Of a stretch of 13,288 bases of DNA, positions 1-6,158 are shown in pieces. The stretch's first letter is position 1; each line of letters begins with the position of its first letter. The notes beneath the pieces were generated by a model that was not told where the DNA came from, searched no databases, and was given only the letters and a program-made list of their open reading frames with translations. A program made the translations under genes and the position numbers. Origin of the DNA: an archaeon (GTDB lineage Archaea > Nanobdellota > Nanobdellia > SCGC-AAA011-G17 > GW2011-AR18); the NCBI GenBank assembly GCA_023245385.1, contig JAHFKM010000016.1, positions 1 through 13,288 of the forward strand, in the 5' to 3' direction.

Positions 1-533
1 AGATCACGCTCTCGACTCTTGTAAATCTTTATAGGATCTTTTTCTTTTTTCTCTGTAAAACACGCAACGTTAATCTGCTTCGACAACTGCTCAAGCTGCT
101 CCATCGCTGCAGGACGATACACATCCAAACCAAGAAGAGCGATCTTATGACCACGCTTCATAAAATACTTCGCAAGTTTCGCTGTGGTTGTTGTTTTTAC
201 GCTACCTAGAAGACCGACTAACATAATTTTAAACGGCTTCTTTGTAATCTCAACTTTATGACCCTCACCGCCTAAGAATTTGACCAACTCCTCATAAACA
301 ATTTTCACCAAATACTCTTTTTGAGTCAGCCCCTCAGGAGCTTTCTCCTTCAAAGCTCGCTCTTTAATATCCTTTGATAATTGAAAAACTAACTTAACAT
401 TTACATCCGCCTGCAATAACGCCCTCTGAATATCTTTTACCAACTCGTCAATCAATTTTTCATCAACAAACATCGCTCTCGCTATCTTTGTCAGCGTTCC
501 TTTCAAAGACTCACCAAGCTTCTCTAAAACCAT
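1..533 (-). CDS. srp54: Signal recognition particle GTPase SRP54, N-terminal part (cut by window edge)
   Basis: Only the first 177 codons are in the window; the rest lies to the left. SRP54 binds 7S RNA and signal sequences and docks ribosomes on FtsY at the membrane. The N domain (about residues 1-95) is helical and contains the ALLQADVNV motif (38-46) typical of SRP54/Ffh. The G domain begins near residue 100, with a P-loop at 107-117 and the G2-type motif DVYRPAA at 137-143. The P-loop reads GLLGSVKTTTT: the second invariant glycine (normally GSGKT) is valine at residue 112, codon gta. That is odd and is reported as a finding. The start is the ATG at 533, about 26 nt from a TATA box, so the mRNA is probably leaderless. 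Family assignment is certain; whether the GTPase is normal is not. Confidence 0.95.
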   Translation of the reverse strand, partial: MVLEKLGESLKGTLTKIARAMFVDEKLIDELVKDIQRALLQADVNVKLVFQLSKDIKERALKEKAPEGLTQKEYLVKIVYEELVKFLGGEGHKVEITKKPFKIMLVGLLGSVKTTTTAKLAKYFMKRGHKIALLGLDVYRPAAMEQLEQLSKQINVACFTEKKEKDPIKIYKSRERD

Positions 534-554
534 AACCTAAGACAACAAAAACGA

Positions 555-564
555 TTTTATAAAA
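555..564 (-). promoter_or_regulatory. TATA box of srp54
   Basis: The near-palindromic ttttataaaa is centred about 26 nt upstream of the srp54 ATG, the distance expected for archaeal leaderless transcripts. Because it is almost symmetrical it might also fire to the right, giving a leader of some 35 nt for the small plus-strand gene at 621. That leader would contain a 6-bp hairpin (ccgaaa/tttcgg, 593-607). Confidence 0.6.
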
Positions 565-620
565 CTACCCTTCAGAAAAACAACCCTTCCAACCGAAAAA
601 CTTTCGGGAAAAACTCAGCA

Positions 621-809
621 ATGGACATTGTTGAAACTCAAGCAAAAAAATGTGGAAACACACTCGGATTAAAATTACCCTTGCAAATTGTTCAGAAGGA
701 ACATATTCACGAAGATCCAAAAATCCACTTTCTCATCCTCAAAGATAGCACTAAAACATTTGGAAATGAAAAAACAAACAGAAGATTCTGCTTCACCTTA
801 GAACCTTAA
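621..809 (+). CDS. Short AbrB/MazE/SpoVT-type DNA-binding protein, probably truncated
   Basis: This 62-aa product contains KKCGNTLGLKLPLQIVQKE (residues 9-27) followed by HIHEDPKIHFLIL. The pattern matches the swapped-hairpin AbrB/MazE fold, whose consensus is K-W-G-N-S-L-G-x-x-x-P-x-x-x-V. Such proteins are usually antitoxins or regulators paired with a PIN or MazF toxin, but no toxin gene follows here. The usual Trp is Cys in this copy. After about residue 48 the sequence stops resembling the family; the alternative frame reads LEMKKQTEDSA, closer to a family-like Lys-rich tail, so a small indel is possible. No Shine-Dalgarno and no correctly spaced TATA box were found. Most likely a decaying solitary antitoxin gene; the fold call is fairly good, functionality doubtful. 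Confidence 0.5.
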   Translation: MDIVETQAKKCGNTLGLKLPLQIVQKEHIHEDPKIHFLILKDSTKTFGNEKTNRRFCFTLEP

Positions 810-872
810 CTTCTCTAAAGATTAAAGCTTTGGTTCGCGTCAAAACGTCACCTGCGCCAGGTTCACATAAAC

Positions 873-880
873 TATTTAAA
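873..880 (+). promoter_or_regulatory. TATA box of the LAGLIDADG gene
   Basis: The sequence tatttaaa is centred about 25 nt before the ATG at 902. Just upstream lies a small palindrome, ACCTG-cgc-CAGGT (850-862), where an operator could sit. Its role is not known. Confidence 0.5.
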
Positions 881-901
881 TGAAATTCCCCACTGATAGA
901 T

Positions 902-2179
902 ATGGATGAGTTTAGAGTTAAGATTGATGAATCTGAACAGAAAAGAGTCTTTAGAAGACTTATAAAAAAATTTGATAAAAACTTTTTAAAAGCAGCAAAT
1001 TATCTTGAGATTACAAATTCTAGCTTAAGCAAGTATAAACGTGGAGTTACTCGATATCTGCCTGAGAAAGTTTTGAACAAAGTCTATTTTTTTCTAGGTG
1101 AAGTACCAATTTCAGCACCCAAATTAACCTTGAAAGGCATAAGAAGTAATTTAATAAAAAAAGCACACATTCGACTTGCTCAAAAGTACGGTCAAGATTG
1201 GCATAAAGAACTGGCAAGTAGAAGAGATTTTAATTTTATATCTTTGAAGGATTTTCCAGATTATGTATATATTTATTTGGATAATACCTATCGTCACAGT
1301 CTTCTCCAAACAGCTTCTAATCTAGCCGGAAGTAATAATAAACTCTCAAAACTTATTAATGTCCGTCCTTCAACTCTGCATAACTGGTCTAAAGGTGAAC
1401 AAAAAGATTACGTTACTAACAAAGTTGGCCCTTCATTCATTCCACTCTCTAAACTCAAGGTTCTTTCAGATCTTTTAGTTAAAGATAATAATTTCGAATT
1501 TAACCTAGAGAAAATTGAATCTGAGATTAAGCAATACCGAATGCGTGCGGGAAACCCTATTCAAAAACCCAATTTTCATATCCCTGAGTCTCCAGAAGTG
1601 ATTAGAATATTATTCCATCTTTTAGGAGATGGCTATTCTGGAAATAATAAAGATCAGGGCAGTTATAGAAATACTTCTCCAGCACTCATTGCAGAGTTTA
1701 AAAAAGACTTACAAATATTTGGACAAGTACCTACTTACGAGCAAACTGATTCTATAAAATTTCCAAGACTCTTCCCCGAATTACTTGAAAAGAGGTATAA
1801 TGTGAATTTTATGACTTTTAAAAGTAGGATCTCCAAAGAAATCCGACAGATCCCTAATAAACTTTTGTGTCAAGGGATAAGAGCTTTTGCAGATGATGAA
1901 GGTACAATCTATTCTAGTTCAGTTAGAATCAGTTCGGCTAATCCTTCTTTATTAATAGGAATAGGCGAAATTTTAGACCATCTTAAAATAAAACATAATC
2001 CGCTCAAAAAACAACTTAACAAAAAGGCAACTTATGGTTGCACCTACTACCTAGATATCTTTAACCTTCCTTTGTACCAACAACTAGTTGGTTTCACTCA
2101 CCCTCTCAAAAAAGAAAAATTAAAAAATTATTGTAGAACTAAGAGACGGAGGCATCGCATAAAAGAATTAAAGACCTAA
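902..2179 (+). CDS. Free-standing LAGLIDADG homing-endonuclease-like protein with HTH-rich N-terminus
   Basis: This 425-aa protein has two halves. The N-terminal 200 residues hold two helix-turn-helix-like stretches, around 28-66 (AANYLEITNSSLSKYKRG) and 138-165 (LAGSNNKLSKLINVRPSTL, then HNWSKGE), both of XRE-like character. The C-terminal half has two LAGLIDADG helices: LFHLLGDGYS at 237-246 (candidate metal ligand D243) and IRAFADDEG at 326-334 (candidate E333). Two motifs in one chain imply a monomeric pseudo-dimeric enzyme with one DNA site. The C-terminus is very basic (RTKRRRHR). There are no intein splice motifs and the gene is not inside another ORF, so it is free-standing. Its 3' end overlaps the 3' end of convergent ftsY by 12 bp. 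It may be a mobile nuclease or a domesticated DNA-binding protein; acidic residues are retained, so activity is plausible. Confidence 0.8.
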   Translation: MDEFRVKIDESEQKRVFRRLIKKFDKNFLKAANYLEITNSSLSKYKRGVTRYLPEKVLNKVYFFLGEVPISAPKLTLKGIRSNLIKKAHIRLAQKYGQDWHKELASRRDFNFISLKDFPDYVYIYLDNTYRHSLLQTASNLAGSNNKLSKLINVRPSTLHNWSKGEQKDYVTNKVGPSFIPLSKLKVLSDLLVKDNNFEFNLEKIESEIKQYRMRAGNPIQKPNFHIPESPEVIRILFHLLGDGYSGNNKDQGSYRNTSPALIAEFKKDLQIFGQVPTYEQTDSIKFPRLFPELLEKRYNVNFMTFKSRISKEIRQIPNKLLCQGIRAFADDEGTIYSSSVRISSANPSLLIGIGEILDHLKIKHNPLKKQLNKKATYGCTYYLDIFNLPLYQQLVGFTHPLKKEKLKNYCRTKRRRHRIKELKT

Positions 2180-3409
2180 ATTTTTAAGAACGTCTTCTTT
2201 TTTAAATTCTTTCAAGTCGTCTATTCCTTGGCCAGTTCCTAAATAAAGAATTGGTTTCTTCGTTATATAAGAAATTGAAATCGCTGCACCACCTTTTTCA
2301 TCAATATCTGCTTTAGATAAGATAATTCCATCAATTCCGATAGCGGTGTCAAACTCTTTTGCCTGCTCGACACAATCGTTTCCAGTGATGCTCTCGCCAA
2401 CGAATAGTTTCAGATCTGGCTTTGCGACCTTTATTAATTTTTTAAGTTCTAGCATCAGATCTTTATTACTATGCAAACGACCAGCAGTATCAATCAAAAC
2501 AACATCGTTGTGACGCGCCTCAGCGTGTTTAATCGCGTCAAAAGCGACAGCAGCACTGTCAGAACCATATTCATGTTTGATAATTTTTACACCGAGCTTA
2601 TTCGCGTGTTCTTCTAGTTGTTGAATTGCTGCAGCTCTAAAAGTATCTGCAGCGGCAAGCACTACTGATTTTTTATTCTTTTGAAATAAATGCGCTACCT
2701 TGGCGATCGAAGTGGTTTTTCCCGAACCATTGATCCCTATAAAACAAATCACTAGGGGTTTTTTTTCATTTGCTTTAGAAATAAGATCCAACCCTTTTAT
2801 TTCAAAAAGTGATGCTATACTTTCTTTCAAACTCGAGATAATAATATTTGAAATTTCAGAACGTTTTAATGGCTGATCTATCATCTTCTCTTTTAAATCA
2901 TCCTTAATTTTCTCGATAACTTCTAAAGCGACATTACTTTCAAGCAGTACTAATTCAAGATCCCAAAATAGATCAGTGAATTCGGATGCAGAAATTTTCT
3001 TGGTTGTGATTTTTTCGCTGATTGATTTGAAAAAACCATTTTTCTCAGGATTTTCTTCAGTTTTTTTTATTGGTATTTCTTTAACTTCTTCTGGTTTTTC
3101 TTTTTTAGGAAGCTCTTCTTTTTTTCCAAAGAATTTTTTGAAAAAACCCTTTTTCTCAGATTCTTCTTCTTTCTGGATTGGCTCTTCAATTTTAACTTCT
3201 TCTTTCTTTTTTTCTTCAAACTCTTTTTTTTTAGGGATTTTTTCTTCTTTGATTGCTTCACTAATTTCTTTTTTAGCCATTTTAGAAACTTCTTTCTTTT
3301 GGAGAGCTTCCTTTTCAATTTTAACTGGCTGTTCTTCTGGAGCTTCTTCAAGCTTCTTCGAAATAGAACTAATGACTGATTTTACTTTTTCTTTTAAAAA
3401 ATTAAACAT
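2168..3409 (-). CDS. ftsY: Signal recognition particle receptor FtsY
   Basis: FtsY is the membrane-associated SRP receptor GTPase that pairs with SRP54 to deliver ribosomes to the translocon. The 413-aa chain begins with an amphipathic helix (MFNFLKEKVKSVISSISKK), followed by a long Lys/Glu-rich A region to about residue 130, then an NG domain. GTPase motifs are intact: P-loop GINGSGKTTS (225-234), DTFRAAA (255-261), DTAGR (307-311), SKAD (365-368) and GTGQG (391-395). The A region holds two copies of an aromatic basic motif, KKGFFKKFFGKK (87-97) and KNGFFKSISEK (123-133), which could give extra membrane contacts. The ATG at 3409 sits about 25 nt from a TATA box, so the gene has its own promoter although it follows two minus-strand genes closely. 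Identity is secure. Confidence 0.97.
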   Translation of the reverse strand: MFNFLKEKVKSVISSISKKLEEAPEEQPVKIEKEALQKKEVSKMAKKEISEAIKEEKIPKKKEFEEKKKEEVKIEEPIQKEEESEKKGFFKKFFGKKEELPKKEKPEEVKEIPIKKTEENPEKNGFFKSISEKITTKKISASEFTDLFWDLELVLLESNVALEVIEKIKDDLKEKMIDQPLKRSEISNIIISSLKESIASLFEIKGLDLISKANEKKPLVICFIGINGSGKTTSIAKVAHLFQKNKKSVVLAAADTFRAAAIQQLEEHANKLGVKIIKHEYGSDSAAVAFDAIKHAEARHNDVVLIDTAGRLHSNKDLMLELKKLIKVAKPDLKLFVGESITGNDCVEQAKEFDTAIGIDGIILSKADIDEKGGAAISISYITKKPILYLGTGQGIDDLKEFKKEDVLKNLGL

Positions 3410-3430
3410 AGAATCTTTCTCTTAAAACAG

Positions 3431-3438
3431 TTTAAAAA
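3431..3438 (-). promoter_or_regulatory. TATA box of ftsY
   Basis: On the minus strand the run tttttaaa is centred about 25 nt before the ftsY ATG. It lies in the 36-bp gap after the upstream hypothetical gene, suggesting an independent leaderless start. Confidence 0.5.
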
Positions 3439-3445
3439 GGTTTCT

Positions 3446-4393
3446 TCATGCTTTTTTCAGAGATTTATACAGCTCTTCAGCGTGCTTTACTTTATTCTGT
3501 TCTATTAAAGATCTTAAGCGGGATAAGTGTTCATCGACGTTTCCTGTTTGAGGAAAAGAGATTTTCCTAAAACCTGGTTTTACTTTTGGTAGCTTTAGTG
3601 TTTTAGAAATATTTCCTTTGATTTTTTTCTCAACACTGAGACCAGTGAGATGTTTGTACAGTGCAATAGCTTTTTCCTCCTGTTCGCTCACAAGTAATTC
3701 TCTTAAGTGATCAAAATGTTTATTTCGTTTCACGCTTTCAGGAAAAGAGATCTTTCTAAAAATGGGTTTTACTAGAGGAAGATCAAGATCAAAAGAAATT
3801 TTTTCTGGACGTTCTGTCGCGAAACTAAACAGTCTTTGCAGTGAAAGATCTTTAAACAAGATCTTAATTTGATAATACAACTCAATTCTTTTCTCACTAT
3901 CCACGATTTCAGCGAGACGATTATAGAGAACGAGTAATTCAGAAAAACGCTTTAGCCCGAGCTTAAAATTCTTTTCTTCAAAAGATTTTCTGACACCAAT
4001 AACCAGCTTGTTAAACAGCCTTACATTTGTTTTATAAGTATATACATCTAAAAAAAACTTGTAGTGACGATCGACATATTCTAATAAAACGATCACGTCT
4101 TTTACTGATTTTTCAGAACCGAGATCAAAGGCGAGGTCGTGAATCTTTTGTATCTCTTCTTTCAGCTTGTTTACATCACCTCTTTCAGCAAAAAGATAAG
4201 CCTCATTAATTCTTAAACAACAGAGTAATTCTTTATACACAAGATCTGTTTTCTTTTTTAACTGTTTCTGGTCTTGTTCATTCAGAGCTTTAACATCTTT
4301 CTCAAGGGTGGTGTACGAGAGGATAGCTTTGTGAAAATTCTTTTTCTTAATTAGAGAGCGAATTCTTCTTAGTTCTTTCTCAACACGTTTCAT
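3446..4393 (-). CDS. Uncharacterised helical protein with internal repeats
   Basis: I do not recognise this 315-aa protein. It is soluble-looking, rich in Lys, Glu and Leu, and has no signal peptide or clear membrane segment. Most of it should be alpha-helical. The C-terminal third is an imperfect tandem repeat: residues 205-250 and 268-313 share the pattern L-P-x-V-K-P-x-F-R-K-I-S-F-P, then H-L-x-x-L-R, then A-x-x-L-Y-K-x-L. The N-terminus (KELRRIRSLIKKKNFHKAI, 6-24) resembles the helical part of that unit, so the protein may be built from diverged TPR-like helical hairpins separated by a proline/aromatic linker. It lies between truD and ftsY on the same strand, 23 bp after truD and 36 bp before ftsY, with its own TATA box. 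Functional linkage to SRP targeting is possible but not shown. Confidence 0.8.
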   Translation of the reverse strand: MKRVEKELRRIRSLIKKKNFHKAILSYTTLEKDVKALNEQDQKQLKKKTDLVYKELLCCLRINEAYLFAERGDVNKLKEEIQKIHDLAFDLGSEKSVKDVIVLLEYVDRHYKFFLDVYTYKTNVRLFNKLVIGVRKSFEEKNFKLGLKRFSELLVLYNRLAEIVDSEKRIELYYQIKILFKDLSLQRLFSFATERPEKISFDLDLPLVKPIFRKISFPESVKRNKHFDHLRELLVSEQEEKAIALYKHLTGLSVEKKIKGNISKTLKLPKVKPGFRKISFPQTGNVDEHLSRLRSLIEQNKVKHAEELYKSLKKA

Positions 4394-4415
4394 AGTATTT
4401 TCTCTTTGTAAGAGT

Positions 4416-4423
4416 CTATAAAA
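4416..4423 (-). promoter_or_regulatory. TATA box of the 315-aa gene, overlapping the truD stop codon
   Basis: The minus-strand sequence ttttatag is centred about 26 nt before the ATG at 4393. Its last three bases are the TAG stop of truD, so one short sequence serves both genes. Confidence 0.5.
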
Positions 4424-5357
4424 AACTTTCTAACTGTTTTAAAAAGACAGTCGCGTACGAGCCTTTGGGTAAGGTGAATTCTACAAATGATTCTTCTCTT
4501 CTGAAGTTTTTTACCTCGACAAACACTTCTCTTTCAGTTGAGATAGGCATGCTTTCAGGAAAAGATCTTAAGATAAAATCTCTGATTGCTACTTTTTCAT
4601 CAGCTAAAAGTTTTTTGTAGAGGGTTTCTATATTTTTATTTGTAAAAATAGTGTCAAAGCCTAGTAAAGGGATTGATAAAGAATCTTTTTCTTTTACGAA
4701 AACATAGTTCTCAAACGTTCTCCATTCTTTACTATATTTCTTTAGGTACTGTTTTACAACCTCATTCCACAGGTAAGATTGATATGCATGAACCCATAAT
4801 AAGAGAAGTTTTTTTTCTACTTTCTGTAAAGCTCCGATAAAATCATGTTCTTTTTCAGTAAGATGACTCTTTATTTTTGGATGGTCACTCAGTGCGCAGG
4901 ATGTTTTAAAATCTTTCATGATCAACGCCTTTCCAATATCTTTATTATTGCGACTAAAACGTTGCTCTCCAAAATAATTTACCAAAAAATCCATTTCTCT
5001 TACTGGCTCTTCGATCTTAATTCTGAACCTGTTTCCTTCTAGTATTCCTAGAGAGATAGGTTTTTTACCGTAATACAAGGGTGTAAGCTCGAGATTTTTT
5101 ATGTGTAATTTATTTACTCGCTCAGGATCACTATCGAAAAGAGAAAAATATTGTGTTGTGATTGCGCGCTTGTCTTTTGCGCCAGCGTAGCCGATATTTT
5201 TTCTTGGAATATGAAGTTTTTTTACTAAGATCTGAACAACATCTAAGGTATTTAGATTTCTCTTTTTGACTTTTATATATAAATATCTTCCATCTGCTTC
5301 TTCTAAATGAATAAGTTCTTCAACTTGAAAATCTTCAGGCTGTTCTTTCAGTTTCAT
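4416..5357 (-). CDS. truD: tRNA pseudouridine synthase TruD
   Basis: TruD-family enzymes isomerise uridine to pseudouridine in tRNA (U13 in bacteria; archaeal members have related targets). The 313-aa protein starts with MKLKEQPEDFQVEEL, the usual TruD N-terminal motif. It then has the catalytic motif GYAGAKDKRAITTQ (residues 57-70), where the Asp of KDK is the expected nucleophile, and YFGEQRFSRNNKDIGKAL (128-145), a second family signature. The shorter size relative to typical archaeal homologues of about 400 aa suggests a reduced TRUD insertion domain, common in small-genome archaea. The ATG at 5357 lies inside a 57-bp repeat whose minus-strand TATA (5384-5391) is about 30 nt upstream. Before insertion of the toxin-antitoxin cassette the gene was probably head-to-head with apgM. 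Identity is firm. Confidence 0.93.
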   Translation of the reverse strand: MKLKEQPEDFQVEELIHLEEADGRYLYIKVKKRNLNTLDVVQILVKKLHIPRKNIGYAGAKDKRAITTQYFSLFDSDPERVNKLHIKNLELTPLYYGKKPISLGILEGNRFRIKIEEPVREMDFLVNYFGEQRFSRNNKDIGKALIMKDFKTSCALSDHPKIKSHLTEKEHDFIGALQKVEKKLLLLWVHAYQSYLWNEVVKQYLKKYSKEWRTFENYVFVKEKDSLSIPLLGFDTIFTNKNIETLYKKLLADEKVAIRDFILRSFPESMPISTEREVFVEVKNFRREESFVEFTLPKGSYATVFLKQLESFL

Positions 5358-5409
5358 TACGAATCTTTAAATAAGAAGAGTTACTTAAAAGTATTTATGA
5401 CGAAAATTC
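5353..5409. repeat. 57-bp direct repeat, copy 1 (truD side)
   Basis: This stretch is identical over all 57 bases to 6159-6215. It includes the truD start codon (CAT at 5355-5357), the divergent intergenic segment with two TATA-like boxes, and a duplicate of the apgM start plus 10 further bases (ATG at 5397). The plus-strand ATG here leads into a 40-codon ORF (5397-5519) unrelated to ApgM after four residues and antisense to the 3' end of the toxin gene. Confidence 0.98.
5384..5391 (-). promoter_or_regulatory. TATA-like box of truD
   Basis: Minus-strand cttttaag is centred about 30 nt before the truD ATG, slightly farther than in other genes here. The alternative box tatttaaag is only 12 nt away on this strand and is better placed for the opposite direction. 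Confidence 0.4.
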
Positions 5410-5441
5410 ATTCTAATTTGACTCGTTATTTTTTTAATTTT

Positions 5442-5708
5442 TTAATCGTATACTTGCCCGCGATGATCAATCACGCCGAGAAACACTACTTTACGAGTGT
5501 CATCAATTTTAAACAATAATCTGAACTTTCTGACAAGACGCGTCGAACACCAACCATACAATTCACCACTGAGCATTCCTCCAACGCCATACGGATCTGT
5601 GGCGAGACGCTGCATTTTCTTGTCAAGAGCGCGTAACAGTTCTGTATTCTTTTGATGTTTGCGTAGAGCCTGAAGAAAAGTATCAGTTCTCTCGAGAGTC
5701 CAGGTCAT
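5442..5708 (-). CDS. relE: RelE/ParE-superfamily toxin
   Basis: The 88-aa product has the size and layout of RelE-type ribosome-dependent mRNA interferases. Two N-terminal helices (about residues 8-35, DTFLQALRKHQKN then LLRALDKKMQRL) precede a beta-sheet core ending in RLVRKFRLLFKID (57-69), KVVFLGVIDHRGQVYD (73-88). The conserved basic residues of the core (R57, R60, R62) and the C-terminal Tyr87 are in the positions expected for the family active site. It is the second gene of a two-gene operon; its ATG overlaps the antitoxin stop by 4 nt (ATGA), which couples translation. ParE-like gyrase poisoning cannot be excluded from sequence alone, but the core pattern favours RelE. It sits inside the duplicated-promoter cassette, consistent with mobility. 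Confidence 0.85.
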   Translation of the reverse strand: MTWTLERTDTFLQALRKHQKNTELLRALDKKMQRLATDPYGVGGMLSGELYGWCSTRLVRKFRLLFKIDDTRKVVFLGVIDHRGQVYD

Positions 5709-5923
5709 ACCAACTCAGACAGAAGATCCTTAACGTTACGAACAGGTTTTGTTTTTCCTTTGCTGATATCAGCCTCGCTTTCATGAAGCTGGCGCATTGT
5801 CTCAGCGTTTTGTGCAATACTTAAAGTTTCCAGCGCTTGCTGAAGATCTTTCTTTGAAACCATTTCACGGTGCAACTTCTGAAGCTCCCTGTATACATCC
5901 TGCAACGTTATTGTTGAGACCAT
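5705..5923 (-). CDS. Antitoxin partner of the RelE-type toxin
   Basis: This 72-aa protein precedes and overlaps relE by 4 nt, the standard antitoxin-first order. The first 50 residues are a likely helix or coiled coil (VYRELQKLHREMVSKKDLQ), and the C-terminus ESEADISKGKTKPVRNVKDL (49-68) has the D-I-x-x-G-x-x-x-x-V/I-x-x-V-x-x-L-L pattern seen in many archaeal and bacterial RelB-like antitoxins. That tail normally wraps the toxin and blocks its active site. There is no obvious ribbon-helix-helix domain, so autoregulation by DNA binding is uncertain. A TATA box about 29 nt upstream suggests a leaderless mRNA from inside the cassette. Confidence 0.8.
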   Translation of the reverse strand: MVSTITLQDVYRELQKLHREMVSKKDLQQALETLSIAQNAETMRQLHESEADISKGKTKPVRNVKDLLSELV

Positions 5924-5948
5924 TTTACAGGAAAAAAAGAATCTGAAA

Positions 5949-5956
5949 CTTAAATA
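5949..5956 (-). promoter_or_regulatory. TATA box of the toxin-antitoxin operon
   Basis: Minus-strand tatttaag is centred about 29 nt before the antitoxin ATG. The cassette therefore carries its own promoter in addition to any read-in from the duplicated promoter at 6159-6215. Confidence 0.5.
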
Positions 5957-6158
5957 CCTTTCGGCATGGAAATTCTCAAAAGTATAAAGGGAAATATTTC
6001 AAAAACCTATTCCTCACTCAGCTTTTTTTTTAGAAACATACGAGGTTTTATGAGTAATTGATCAGCTCGATCTTACAGATTCCAGATTATTTTGATTAAA
6101 AGTTTTAATAAATGTAGGAGAGAAGGTCTGAATAAAGTACAAAGACTAAACTGAACAA
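5957..6158. other. Cassette interior with no assigned gene
   Basis: About 200 bp between the antitoxin promoter and repeat copy 2. It is AT-rich and holds one short plus-strand ORF, 5966-6061 (31 codons, begins MEILKSIKGN), that I do not call as a gene. Residues 7-14 of that ORF, IKGNISKT, recur exactly in the 315-aa hypothetical protein of this window. The segment could be leftover sequence from the source of the cassette or a remnant reading frame. Confidence 0.4.

Noticed and set aside
593..607. Hairpin ccgaaa/tttcgg as a regulatory element or terminator
   Set aside because: Only 6 bp with a 3-nt loop and no T-run after it; noted in the srp54 promoter entry but not claimed as a functional element.
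815..870. Possible tRNA fragment (two ggttc motifs at 831 and 860)
   Set aside because: No acceptor stem, anticodon arm or correct T-arm pairing can be drawn around either motif.
3067..3351. 94-codon Lys-rich minus-strand ORF in another frame of ftsY
   Set aside because: Frame-shifted shadow of the A-rich codons of ftsY, composed almost only of Lys, Leu and Ser.
2976..3425. 149-codon plus-strand ORF across the ftsY N-terminus
   Set aside because: It is the antisense reading of the Lys/Glu low-complexity region of ftsY and gives a Ser/Phe-rich product; ftsY is certain.
5410..5430. Extension of the 57-bp repeat into diverged homology
   Set aside because: Beyond the perfect repeat the two flanks agree at about 13 of 20 bases, which AT-rich sequence can reach by chance.
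5410..6158. Terminal inverted repeats of an insertion sequence around the toxin-antitoxin pair
   Set aside because: The inner ends next to the 57-bp copies show no convincing inverted match, and there is no transposase ORF.
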